Source: Massospora cicadina (lineage: Eukaryota; Entomophthoromycota; Entomophthoromycetes; Entomophthorales; Entomophthoraceae). Taken from it: a stretch of DNA of 64,000 nt. The notes under the pieces are model-generated. The model searched no databases, had not been told where the DNA came from, and worked only from the letters and a program-made list of their open reading frames with translations. The DNA is taken from assembly GCA_022478985.1 (NCBI GenBank), contig JAKSZP010009239.1, forward strand, positions 124,001 through 188,000, given 5' to 3'. Positions within the stretch are counted from its first letter, which is position 1. Each line of letters begins with the position of its first letter. Below, piece by piece: positions 11,200-20,839 of this stretch. A program made the position numbers and the translations under genes.

Positions 11200-11420
11200 T
11201 ACTGACTTCACCAAATTATGAAGACCGCATATTTCACTTTCTCATTACCTTCTGCTCTGGGAAACATATACTTATTGTGCAGGCGCTCCTAGATACCAGA
11301 GAAGCTGGTAATTTTATGAATCTGCGAATTGATACTAGTTGGATTTGGACATGGGTGAGCTATTTTAATCTTGAGAGCATTTTTGAGCTTGTAAAATGTC
11401 ATGCTGTTAACCATACATGA
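11200..11420 (+). pseudogene. Aspartic protease remnant of element 3
   Basis: The plus frame reads ILIVQALLDTREAGNFMN around 11267-11320. This fits a retroviral-type protease start where D-T/S-G-A has become DTREA. It lies in the expected position upstream of the RT remnant. The region 11421-11650 between them shows no recognisable domain. Confidence 0.5.
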
Positions 11421-11650
11421 AGATCTTAGTTAATCACTTTTGCTTCTGCGACACTTTTCAGCAGTTCCTGACGTATTGTATCCTTTAAAATTGAGTAAAG
11501 AGTGGTGTCTCCGTCATCAGGTGCACATCTAGGTGAGTAGTGATTCCCTATCCTTCTCCAATGGTAGTCATAGTGGGAATTTCCTCTGTTCGACATTCTC
11601 CCACCTAAGGTCGCCCTAAAGCTCAATTTTGCCACCTGTCCCTCATCCCA

Positions 11651-12897
11651 CCGACCAACCACCTAAATAACCCACTTTTTATTGCCCCATAACAGGTTTT
11701 TGATATCTTTTTGTCTACCAAGCTTCCTCCTCACTCAGAGTTTGACCTGACATTTAAGTTGAAAGTTCAGTTAGTCAAGAAAACATCCCGTTATGTTATA
11801 TATGGAAGAAGTGGATAGAGATTTGGTTTATTGATTGGATAATATAATAAAGAAAGGCTAGATAATTAAAAATTCTTATCCCATTTCTTCACCAGTTGTT
11901 TTCACCAAAAAAACTGATGGCTCCTTATGGCCCTGCTTTATTTATGGCCATGTGCATAATGTAACAGTTCCAGATCCTTATTCCCTACCCCTGGAACAAT
12001 CCATTTCCAAGTCAATCTTAATCACGTGTATTCAAAGATGGACAAGGTGGATGCTTTTAATCAAGTAAGGGTTTAGTAAGGTCATGAGTGGCTTAATGCC
12101 ATTTGTGCCAGGAGGGTATCTTCAATATTAAAGCACTAAATCTTGGGGTAAAATATTCTGGTGATCTTACAGCGCCTCATTAATGATGTCCTCAGCAATC
12201 TCCATTTTTCTTGCGCTGTTACATATATCAACGACATACTATTTATTTGCCAACCTGGGAGCAACATGAAAAAGATCTGGAGGTAGTTATGCAGCCCTCC
12301 ACAAAGCTTAACTCTTTGTGAAGCCATCAAAGTTGAATTATTTTTGTAAAGAGTTGACCATCCTGGGGAGCCTAGTTCTAAAGGAAGGGTATGCGGTTCC
12401 CTCATGTAATCTGGAAGCCATTCATTTTTGGCACACCCCACTACCCAGAAGCATCTTGAAAGCTTTCTTGGAATAGTGATCATCCAGAAAAGGTTTTTCC
12501 ACCCTTTCTAAATTAACGGCCCCTCTCCACCCTTTACCTAATAACGCCCCATTTAAATGGACAGATGAGTGTCAAAAGGCCTTTGATGCCATTAAGAAGG
12601 TTTTCCTAAAGGCGCTAGTCCTCAGGCATGTAGATTCGTTAAAGTCCTTAATTGTGACTCATAATTCATCTTTTGTTATGGTGGATTTTTTTCTCCAAGA
12701 ATATGATGGGGCGAAACAACCACTGGCTTACTTTTCCAGGAAGTCTCATCCTCCATGCTAGGTTAGACTATTTATGATAAGGAACTAGAAGCTATGTCCT
12801 GGGCACTGACTCACTAGCGTTACTTCCTGAAGAGGGCTCCGCAGAAGATAATAGTGCTGACAGACTGCAAGTCTCTTTTATATTATAGAAATCTCAT
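11651..12897 (+). pseudogene. Reverse transcriptase and RNase H of element 3, 5' part
   Basis: RT pieces: VVFTKKTDGSLWP at about 11897-11935, the K-K-D-G-S segment, then DPYSLPL, the Y-P-L-P turn; KMDKVDAFNQV near 12037-12066 is the D-L-x-x-A-F-Q segment. RNase H is at about 12505-12897: PFKWTDECQKAFDAIK, then LAYFSRKSHP. The frame is cut exactly at 12897 by element 4. Joining 12897 to 19421, with one target duplication removed, keeps the frame open for at least 20 codons, which supports the nesting. Stops and frameshifts are numerous. Confidence 0.7.
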
Positions 12898-13312
12898 TGT
12901 TGGGATTTGAGATAATAATCATCTCAAATTCCCATTTTCCAAATCCAGCCGTACCAAATTAGTCGTTGATTCCAGCCAAGACAAAACTTTTTCTGGATCA
13001 ACCTTACCTAGTACTGAGTCACGTGGAGCGGGCTTTCTACCTTCTCAGTCAGGTGAATGACGATATTCATTGAGGACGCCCTCAAGGAGGCCTTTCTGGA
13101 AGGTTAGTAAAGATCCTGATTGGATGAGGCTCCGAAGATCCAAAGGCATTGAGTCCCCACGCACCCTATAAATATTGTAGCATTTTGAATTAATAAAATA
13201 TTTGGTAAACTAACCTTGATTATTCCGTTTCCTCTTCGGTGCTCATTTCTTATTTTCCAGTTTTGAGCCACTGCAAACCCCAGCGCCAGTCAAAAGAACT
13301 GTAGCACCAACA
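12898..13312 (+). repeat. 5' LTR of element 4 (415 bp)
   Basis: It starts TGTTGGGATTTGAG and ends GCACCAACA, so the ends are inverted (TGTTGG/CCAACA). Near the start TTTGAGAT-AATAATC-ATCTCAAA forms a hairpin. A TATA box, CCTATAAATATT, is at about 13163, followed by an AATAAAATA poly(A)-type signal about 25 bases on. Confidence 0.9.
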
Positions 13313-13315
13313 AAG

Positions 13316-13334
13316 TGGTGCTCACTACAGGGGG
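13316..13334 (+). promoter_or_regulatory. tRNA primer binding site of element 4
   Basis: TGGTGCTCACTACAGGGGG starts three bases after the LTR. The complement ends in CCA and would pair with a tRNA whose acceptor 3' strand is AGTGAGC plus a discriminator A. I cannot say which tRNA this is. Confidence 0.85.
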
Positions 13335-13372
13335 CTCTGAGCTGACCCAGTTAAAACGTCGATCACAACAAA

Positions 13373-13861
13373 ATGGAAACCAACAGCAACCCTGAAGACC
13401 AAATGACTGGTCAATTGAGGAGCATTTCTCAATGGGTTAGTTCTTCCCAATACGCAATGCCGCCCTCACAGCTGGAAAGGTTAGAGTTCCACGCCTCCTT
13501 CCAATTCTCCCTGCCCTCCCTAGATGGGGGCCAATATCAACTTCAGCTTAAACACTCCCACAATGTCATCGAACAACTAATCCTCAGCATCTATGCTGAG
13601 GGCATCTGCTCCAGCTGCTCCCGCGCCTCTGCCGTGCCATTGACAATGTGGGACCTCTACTCAATGGCCGTGTTACCTGCTGGAGAGCTTACCTTGGGGC
13701 CTGATTGCTACCTTCGTAATTTTTTCCATCCTAAAATTCACCACCTCCTCCAGTTAGTAGTATTACACCATCAGGAGGTCTCTCGGCACCTAAGGGCTCA
13801 CCCAAAATTTGCATTCATATATTATAGACTTCTACGATGCTGCCTCCTCCTTTGTGCATAA
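13373..13861 (+). pseudogene. Gag N-terminal part of element 4
   Basis: The frame starts with ATG 39 bases after the primer binding site: METNSNPEDQMTG. It runs 162 residues before a frameshift. The related element 5 has the same start position and a matching IHHLLQLV segment, so this is the true Gag start. The sequence is mixed polar and helical with no domain I can name. After the shift the frame continues through SSFVHNN and several stops to the collagen-like run at 14091. Confidence 0.65.
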
Positions 13862-14081
13862 CAATTGCAAAGCTATACTCAATAACCGATGACTAACCAA
13901 TGACATTTGCGATTAATTGGTGGTACTAGATAGTGGCATCTCTGGCTACCTCAAGGAGCAATTTTGCTAGAATGCTCAGCGGTTTGAAGTGACATGGGCC
14001 CAGCACTTACAACACGCCAAGGAATTACTGCAGTCCCTACAGCAGCGCTACTGAGAGCTGGCCTCCTGCAACAACTCTCCC

Positions 14082-14189
14082 ATGGCTGCTGGGCCTGAAG
14101 GGCCTAGGGGGCCAGAAGGTCCCAAAGGGCGTCAGGGGCCAGCAGGTCCCGAGGGACCGCGTGGGCCCCAAGGGCCTTCCAGCCCTTAA
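14082..14189 (+). pseudogene. Collagen-like Gly-X-Y segment in Gag of element 4
   Basis: From 14091 the frame reads ten perfect Gly-X-Y triplets: GPE GPR GPE GPK GRQ GPA, then GPE GPR GPQ GPS. It stops two codons later. Eight triplets have Pro at X, and charges alternate Glu, Arg and Lys, as in bacterial and viral collagen-like proteins that form triple helices. A diverged copy lies at the same place in element 5 (30214-30294), so the motif is inherited within the family. A predicted coiled coil follows (14267-14534), which could nucleate a trimer. A triple helix in a Gag is inference, and no such domain is standard for Ty3/Gypsy Gag. Confidence 0.8.
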
Positions 14190-14534
14190 CCTTGGGAAAA
14201 CCCAAAGACCCCTGGTGAAGGGATATAATAACCGCTCTGGCCACCCTGCAGGACCAGATCCAAAAGGTGGCCTTGGTATTCAAGCTCCAAACGGACGGTG
14301 TTCCCCTTGACCCCAGGGTTTCCATTGAAGCGCTATTGGATGAGATGGATAACCTCAGCACTTTCACAAGGCTCACTGACGCTCACATCTCTCAACTTGA
14401 GCATGTGTTGTGGGTTCGAAACCCAGTTGGCCACCATCAAAAACCAGCTCCAACTACAGAACGCCGAAATTCAGTCCTTAAAGGAGCAGGTTGACAGCAA
14501 GGCGTCCACTTCCACCCTCAGTCAAAACTGGTAA
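14190..14534 (+). pseudogene. Coiled-coil segment of Gag, element 4
   Basis: In one frame the sequence reads ITALATLQDQIQKVALVFKL and continues with VSIEALLDEMDNLS to LEHVL. After a shift near 14405 it continues ETQLATIKNQLQLQNAEIQ and LKEQVDSKAS. Hydrophobics recur at heptad spacing in both pieces, so a coiled coil is likely. Element 5 has the counterpart at about 30320-30640 (LTALSSLWNQL and LKEKVAFKAS). Confidence 0.6.
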
Positions 14535-14557
14535 TTATCCAAGAAGACTTAGAAGGT

Positions 14558-15178
14558 TTGCAGAGGCGGCTAGACCAAAGGGCTCCTCAAGAGTATGCAG
14601 AAATGGAGATCTCAGAGCTGACGCCTATCCCAGGCATTAACACCCTCTCTACTCCTATTGTCGCTAACTTTAAACCTAGCTTAAAGGGGAAGTTCACCCC
14701 TGGGTGGGAGAGCATCGCCTCCTTCTTATATGCTTATGAGGGTTCTATGTAGGAGGCCACTGACTGACAAAAGGTGAAGCACATCCACTTATGCCTATTC
14801 AGTACCACCCAGGAAATTATGACTCCCCATCTGGAGGAGTGTAACACCTGGGAACAAGTACGCACCACCCTGATCCAAGAGTTCGGCAGTAACCAAACCT
14901 TGGCCAACCAGAAGCAAGCATTCATGGGCATTCGACTTAACAAAGGAGAAAACCCTATGGAGTTTGTCAATCAGTTTTACGCTCAGGATCAACCTTTGGT
15001 TATGACAAACTGTATCACTCAGGACGACGCCATCACCGCCATCATCTCCGCCCTAGGGTCCTATCCTGAGGTCCAGATGCACATGATTGGGAAAAAGAAT
15101 GGGTTCACTTGTATCAGGGAGATCAAGGAGACCCTCAACGAGATCCCTGCCATGATCCTGAACTCTAAGGCTGCGTAG
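14558..15178 (+). pseudogene. Gag capsid core (Retrotrans_gag type), element 4
   Basis: One frame runs through this interval, with stops at about 14750 and 14766. It contains FTPGWESIASFLYAYE, then WEQVRTTLIQEFGS, QKQAFMGIRLNKGE and PMEFVNQFYAQDQ. These match the W-x-x-L-x-x-F and helical core of the Retrotrans_gag family, the capsid of Ty3/Gypsy elements. Element 5 has the same region at 30800-31250 without those two stops: it reads MEEATDHQKV where this copy has M-stop-EATD-stop-QKV. Confidence 0.8.
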
Positions 15179-15240
15179 CTGGCCCCTCTAAATGCCCTAG
15201 GGTCCATATAGTCGAGAACCAGAAAACCCCCCATCCGCGG

Positions 15241-15282
15241 TGCACCTATTGCAATGGCTTTAGGCATAGCGCCAAAACTTGT
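15241..15282 (+). pseudogene. CCHC zinc knuckle of Gag, element 4
   Basis: The frame reads CTYCNGFRHSAKTC, a perfect C-x2-C-x4-H-x4-C nucleocapsid knuckle, which binds the RNA genome. It lies one frame away from the capsid core. Element 5 has CFYCNGFHHSTKTC at 31349-31390. Confidence 0.85.
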
Positions 15283-15323
15283 TGGAAACGTCTAGCTGAA
15301 GAGGCGGGAAAAGGGCAGTCAGC

Positions 15324-15985
15324 ATGAAGGACGAGGCGCTCCATGCTGACACCCCTGTCCAGCCTCAAGTAACCCCTACGCACAAACCAGAAGCCATTAA
15401 CTCTGAAGAAGTAGCTGCGGTATCTAATGACAATAAAGACATTGATACTGCTTACTCTTCTTCTGATGATTCTCCTATGTTCCTTACGTTGCCGCCTCAG
15501 TTTGGAAGTTTGGTCACCTGAGTCGCCATCCAGGTCCACAAGATTCCAGTTTATGCCTTAGTCGACAGTGGCTCCCCTGTGAACATTATCTCTTCCAAGC
15601 TGATGAAATGCATTAAGGTCGCCCCCGACATGCTGCACTACATGGAGTATGGCAGAGCGGCCCTCAGTGCACCTGATCCATAGGGGCCTATTCCTCTCTA
15701 CCAATTCAGTTCAGGAAGCTCACTTTGGATACAACTGCCATTGCTTTGGACAACGCCAGCTACAATCTACTCCTTGGAACCCAGTTTCTTCTAAACTATT
15801 CAGCTGTTATCCACTACAATGGTGGTTTCCTCTCCCTTTTAGGACACCGAGTCGTTTTGTTTTTGAAACTGCCCATGACTCTAGGGCGGATGTCAAGGCC
15901 CAAGCCTGCCTACTGGAGACCAAAGGACAAATTGATTAGCTTGAGTACCATGTCTGGGGCTCTCGAGTCTGGATACCCCCTCCTG
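15324..15985 (+). pseudogene. Aspartic protease of element 4
   Basis: The first frame has an acidic, Ser-rich linker, a stop at 15519-15521, then VYALVDSGSPVNIISSKLMK with the catalytic D-S-G at 15564. After a frameshift the second half reads ALDNASYNLLLGTQFL at about 15740-15787; the L-L-G-T is the family's I-I-L-G-x-D/N flap-side motif. The stop at 15519 sits where element 5 has Arg (TRIAV), consistent with CGA changing to TGA. The enzyme would process Gag-Pol. Here it is split over two frames. Confidence 0.75.
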
Positions 15986-15987
15986 CT

Positions 15988-17290
15988 GTGGATGGATCTG
16001 AGGGGATGCCGGTTTACTTGCCCCAAGCCAAAGCTGTGCCCCCAAAATCCCAGGTCATTGTTGACACCCGGGTCCATGTCAACATTCCCTCGGGGTACTT
16101 ACTGGAGGTCCGAGGTCTCAATAACCCATCTCCCAAAGAAGTGCTGACCTGCCCCAGAATCCTTGATCCAGCGTATGCTGGATCAATATCAGTGTTGCTA
16201 GCCAACCTGACTGATAAACCAAAAGTTATAGGACCTAACCAACCCGCCGCTTATGTTCACCTGTTACTGATGGGGGCTGTTGCTGACGTCCAAAGCTTTG
16301 TTGAATTGAGGGACCTTGGCTTGGAGTCGCCATTCTTGGTTAACTTGGTCGATGCTAACATAGGAAAGGAACTCTCTGATGAACAGCGACTTAAGGTCCA
16401 GGAGCTCCTGGAGAAATACTCAGATCTATTCTCCACTTCGACCTACAATTTTGGAAGGACGAACGGAGTCCTCCACCATGTAGAAACTGGGGATGCCCCC
16501 CCATTTTGGTCCCAGCCTTACCGCAAGAGCAAGGTCAAAGAGGACCAGGTCATGGTAGAACTCAAACAGCTTCTCGACGCAGGGCTCTTGGCTCCCTCGC
16601 GTAGCCCTTGGTCCTCCCCGCTGTTGCTGGTCCAAAAGAAGGATGGCAAGCACTGGGTGGTGATGGATTATCAATGAATCAACTCCATTACCAAGAAGGA
16701 CAGTTATCCTCTGCCCCATATCGATGACTCGCTCCAACTGCTTGCAGGTTCCCAATACTTCTTGGTCATGGACCTCACCAGCGGGTACTGGCAGGTTGAG
16801 CTCGCCCCTGAAGATCGAGCCAAGTGTGCTTTAATCGCTACAAAGGGCTGTTTGAGCCTACCAGATGCCCTAAGGCCTCTGCAACGCCCCAGCCACGTTC
16901 CAGCATGCCATGGATGGGATCCTTGGGGACCTGAAGCTCTCCTGTGTCCTGGTCTACCAGGATGACATCACTGCTTTTTCGCGAACTTTTAATGGATATG
17001 TCGACCACCTTAAGGAAGTCTTCAAGCATCTCTGGAAGGCCTCCATCAAGCTCTAGCTCTCTAAGTGCTCCTTCTTCCAGCCTGAGCTAGAATTCCTAGG
17101 CCATAAGGTCTCCAAACGTGGCATTCAACCTATCCCCAATAAGGTTGATGCTATAGAAAAGATGTCGCGCCCCCAAAGCCTACAAGATATTCAAGTCTTC
17201 CTAGGTATGGTGGGCTATTACCGTCAGTTCATCCCTCAGTTTGCTGACCTTGCCGAGCCTTTGTTCTACCTCCTACAAAAAATGTTCCAT
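15988..17290 (+). pseudogene. Reverse transcriptase of element 4
   Basis: The open frame 15988-16677 carries a pol linker and then RT: PYRKSKVKEDQVMVEL, LLDAGLLAPSRSPWSSPLLL and VQKKDGKHWVVMDYQ, followed by TGA. RT continues INSITKKDSYPLP and FLVMDLTSGYWQVEL. A shift at about 16850-16870 moves to the frame with FQHAMDGILGDL and the catalytic strand VYQDD at 16955-16966. The family usually has Y-L/I/V-D-D, and element 5 has YLDD, so Gln is a probable lesion. The thumb follows with FLGHKVSKRG and FLGMVGYYRQFIP. Confidence 0.85.
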
Positions 17291-17386
17291 TTGAATGGCG
17301 ACCTGAGCAGGAACAGGCCTTCAACGCTCTAATATGGCTTTATGTACTAAACCTGTTCTAGTTCTTCCCTGTTTTGACAAGCCTTT

Positions 17387-17863
17387 TTGCTGTTCACAGA
17401 TGCTAGCAACATTGCTGTGGGGGCTATCCTGGCTCAGCACAATGAGAACCAGGTCGACCATCCCATAGCTTATTTTAGAAAAACCCTAAGCAAGGCTGAG
17501 CAAAACTACAGCATCACCGAGAGGGAATGGCTAGCCAATCTCTTAGCCATCAAGCATTTTTGGCCCTACCTCTACGGCACCCATTTTACTATCATTACTG
17601 ACCATTCTTCCCTTCGATGGCTGCAACAAATGAAAGACATGTATGGACGGCTGGCCAGGTGGGCCCTACGACTACAAAGCTATGACTTCACCATCATCCA
17701 TCGCGCCGGTGCTATTCACCAGAACGCTGATGAACTCTCAAGGATGCCAGTATTAGCAGTCCTGACCCCAGAGGAGGATCGGCTCTATGACTTAATAGGG
17801 CAGCCTGAACGTTGGGAGCTGGAATCCCCCCAGGCCCAAGCTGAACTCCGCTGGATGACTTAA
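17387..17863 (+). pseudogene. RNase H of element 4
   Basis: An open frame of 158 residues reads FTDASNIAVGAILAQ, with the first catalytic Asp. It continues HPIAYFRKTLSKAEQNY, TEREWLANLLAIKHFWPYL with the Glu, TIITDHSSLRWL with the second Asp, and HQNADELSRMPV with the last. All four acidic residues of the Ty3/Gypsy RNase H are present, so this domain is intact at motif level. It degrades RNA in the RNA-DNA hybrid. Between RT and here, 17291-17386 is in a shifted frame. Confidence 0.85.
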
Positions 17864-18971
17864 GACACCCAGGTCAAGGATGGGTTACCCTACAAGAGAG
17901 TCAACAAGAAGTGGCTTCCTTATATCTGACCCTCCTCTCGCACTGACATCATCCTGGAATGCCATACTACTGTTGGGCATGGTGCGGTCAAGAAGACCTA
18001 TGAGTGGCTGAAGTCACGCTGCTACTGGGAACAAATGGTCAAAACCATCCAAGAGGTTCTGGAAGCCTGCATGACCTGCTGATCGCAAGACCGAGCCAAC
18101 CCTTGCTATTAGCACTCCGTCGTTGCACCAACCAAGCCCTTCAATGTCGTCAGTATTGACGTGGTGGGTCCCCTCCCCACTGGTCTACATGGTCACAAGT
18201 ATATTATTCTTGCCATAGACCATCTGACTAAGTGGGTTGAGGAGATCTCAGTTCCTGCAGCCACGGCTAAGGCTACCGCCTTGTTCCTTGTTTGCTCCAT
18301 TTTCACCAAGCATGGATGCCCCCAGACCTTGCTCTCAGACAATGGTTTGAACTTCACCTCCCAGGTAGTACAGGAACTAACTTTGTTATTTGGAACTACC
18401 CAGAGTTTCGCTGCTCCCTACTACCCCTCTACTAATGGGGCAGTAGAAAGGGCTAACAAAACTCTTGTCTACATCCTGCAAAAGTTGGCCGCCTCAGATC
18501 ATGGCTGCTGGAACCACTATTTGCCCAGCGCCCTGCTTGCATGCCAAGTGAGCTACCACCGTGTTGTCAAAATGTACCCATTAGAAGCTCTGTATGGGCG
18601 GGCCCCCAACTACCCAGTAGCGTCCAGCCCCTGTTTGAAGCCTCCACTCCTGAGAACGCCTATTTAAATATGAGGGCCTTACCAATGAAATTGTCTGGCT
18701 CCAAGCCCAAGCCACTCAAGGCATTGTTATCACCACTGGAAGAGAGACATCCCAATCGAACCTCGGATGACCCTCCTTACCAGAATTTCAACTAGGTGAC
18801 CTCATTCTCTTTTATCATCATTGACCTGGAGGCCGACAGAACAAGCTCAACATACTGTGGTCTGGGCCCTACAAAGTGATACACAAGGTGAAGTCTGAAT
18901 ACTCCATTGCTGATACCAAGCAAGGGACTGTTGTAAACCGAGTGCATGGTCAGTTCCTCCAGCCGAACTTC
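17864..18971 (+). pseudogene. Integrase of element 4, with GPY motif and no chromodomain
   Basis: The zinc domain is at about 17950-18082: HTTVGHGAVKKTYEWL, then ACMTC. The core is open at 18161-18667: PLPTGLHGHKYIILAID with the first Asp, LLSDNGLNFTS with the second, and NGAVERANKTL with the Glu, so D,D-35-E is intact. The C-terminal part is in another frame at about 18790-18970: LGDLILFYHH, then LWSGPYKVIHKVKSEYSI, the GPY/F motif, and it ends VHGQFLQPNFPL-stop about 20 bases before the 3' LTR. No chromodomain follows. Confidence 0.85.
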
Positions 18972-18989
18972 CCCCTATGACAGGATCTT

Positions 18990-19000
18990 GAAGGGGGCCT
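18990..19000 (+). promoter_or_regulatory. Polypurine tract of element 4
   Basis: GAAGGGGGCCT directly abuts the 3' LTR. Element 5 has a similar TTGAGGGGGCG at the same place (35077-35087). In the family this RNA stretch primes plus-strand DNA synthesis. Confidence 0.75.
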
Positions 19001-19415
19001 TGTCAGGATTTGAGATAATAATCGTCTCAAATTCCCATCTTCTGAATTCGGCCATACTGAATTGGTCATTGATTCCAGCCAAGACAAAACTTTTTCTGGA
19101 TCAACCTTACCTAGTACTGAGTCACGTGGAGCGGGCTTTCCACCGTCTCAGTCAGGTGAGCGATGATATCCATTAAGGATGCCCTCAAGGAGGCCTTTCT
19201 GGAAGGTTAGTAAAGATCCTGATTGGATGAGGCTCCGAAGATCCCAAAGGCATTGATTCCCCACGCACCGTATAAATATTGAAGCATTTTGAATTAATAA
19301 AATATTCAGTAAACAACCTTGATTTTTCCGTTTCCTCTTTGGTGCTCATTTCCAATTTTCCAGCTTTGAGCCACCGCAAACCCTGGCGCCAGTCAAAAGA
19401 ACTGTAGCGCTGACA
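19001..19415 (+). repeat. 3' LTR of element 4 (415 bp)
   Basis: It starts TGTCAGGATTTGAG and ends GCGCTGACA. By eye it differs from 12898-13312 at about 37 positions and two single-base indels. Roughly 22 of the substitutions fit CpG decay. Confidence 0.9.
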
Positions 19416-19420
19416 CCCAT

Positions 19421-20815
19421 AAGATCGCCCAACACTAATCCTGAACATAATATGCTTTATACACTTCAATATCAGGTATGAGTTCATAAAGTCTTTGATG
19501 TTTTGCTGGATATGCTTAATAGGAACCCTTCCATGAACTCTTATCATAGATAATCCTGACTTCTCATCTGTCATTCCCACATCCAATATCTTAACGCTTG
19601 CTCCCCACATCTAATTTTCCAGTTTACCCTTTGACGCGCCCATCCTTGATTAAGTATTAGCAGCCCATTCAGTTACCCTGAAGGGATAATGTTATATGAG
19701 AGCCTGGAGAACAAATTCCAGAAGCACAGGCACTATGCTTTAAAGGATAGGGTGATCTTCTTTTGGACAGGGTATGGGTTCCACCCTCCTCTGCAGTCAG
19801 GTTATTCAAGTGCACCATGATCGTCCTACAGTTGGTCACTCAGGTGCTAAAATATATGTGAAACAGATCAAAAGAATCTATAACTGTCCAAGGTCTTCCA
19901 AAGAGATCCTCTTGTAGGTCTCCCACTGTGTAGTGTGCGCTCTCTCAAAATCATATATATCGGGTAAAATTGCCTCTACATCCCCTGCAACAAGCTTGGG
20001 CCTCTGTTTATAAGTAACTGATGTTTTTATCGTGGAGCTCCCTCCATCCATTGTATGATATAATTATAGTGGTCATGGATTTCTTGCTAATTCTGTGCTC
20101 TTTGTCCCTGCAACAAAATGGTTACATCTGAGGAATTTGCTGCCTTGTTTTTTAAGCATGCTGCTTTATTTTTGGTCTCCCCAGGGAGATAATAGATGAC
20201 TGGGGGCCTGGTTTATTTCCCTGTTCTGGTGCGCTCTTCTTAAATTCCTCCAGATCAAAATCCTGTAGCTCAACTGCTTTTAACCCCCAATTGGATGGTC
20301 AAAAATAGAGGGTAAACTAGACTTTGGAGTAATACCTTCTTTGCTATACCACAGCTAATAATTACACCTGGGCGTCTGACCTACCATTAGCACAGTTCTT
20401 GTACAATTATTCACCCACATGATTCAAAAGCTTTTTTCCATCTAAGGCTAATATAGGATATAACCCTTCCTTCCAGATGGAGAACCGCTTTACGTCTTCC
20501 ATTCCAGAAGCAGAGAATTTTTTAAAATAGTCTTGATACTATAAAAATTGTGCGTGAGCATCTGTCCAAGCTGTGGAAGATTACAAGAAGTTTAAAGATT
20601 GAAAACGCCATCCTGGACACGTACTCAAGTAAGGATCACTGGTCATGTTTGGCACTAGCATTTCTATATATAGTACCAATCCTATAAGTTTTAGTGTAAA
20701 TGTTCTGGTCTATATGAAGTGTTTATGGACTTAAGGGAAGGGAGCTTTCTTGATCAAGCTTCCCACCAATTGTAAGAAGCATAATGTATTACATGTGTCA
20801 TAATTATCTCCCTTC
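19421..20815 (+). pseudogene. Element 3 pol continues: end of RNase H and integrase
   Basis: After the element 4 insertion the RNase H frame resumes. The integrase zinc domain is at about 19812-19951, HHDRPTVGHSGAKIYVKQI followed by HCVVCAL, the H2C2 pattern. The core is heavily decayed over about 20000-20450; only short pieces such as FAALFFKHAALF are readable, and I cannot place all catalytic residues. Stops are frequent in all frames. The C-terminal chromodomain follows at 20840. Confidence 0.6.
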
Positions 20816-20839
20816 AAGGGGCCATGCCTGAGGTACCAG

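Larger units (their letters stand above)
12898..19415 (+). mobile_element. Element 4: complete Ty3/Gypsy element with collagen-like Gag
   Basis: It has two 415-bp LTRs, a primer binding site three bases after the first, a purine tract abutting the second, and gag, protease, RT, RNase H and integrase in Ty3/Gypsy order. The flanks give CTCAT (12893-12897) and CCCAT (19416-19420), a 5-bp duplication with one change. It inserted in the RNase H region of element 3. It has no chromodomain: integrase ends after a GPY motif just before the LTR. Coding is broken by several frameshifts and stops, so it is dead, yet it is the best-preserved LTR element here. Element 5 is its close relative. Confidence 0.9.

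Noticed and set aside
14091..14180. Fragment of a host collagen gene
   Set aside because: It lies between Gag parts, in the Gag reading frame, and a decayed version is at the same place in element 5.
14104..14376. 90-residue minus-strand open frame opposite the collagen-like run
   Set aside because: It is the shadow of the Gly-X-Y repeats and coiled coil on the plus strand, which align with element 5.
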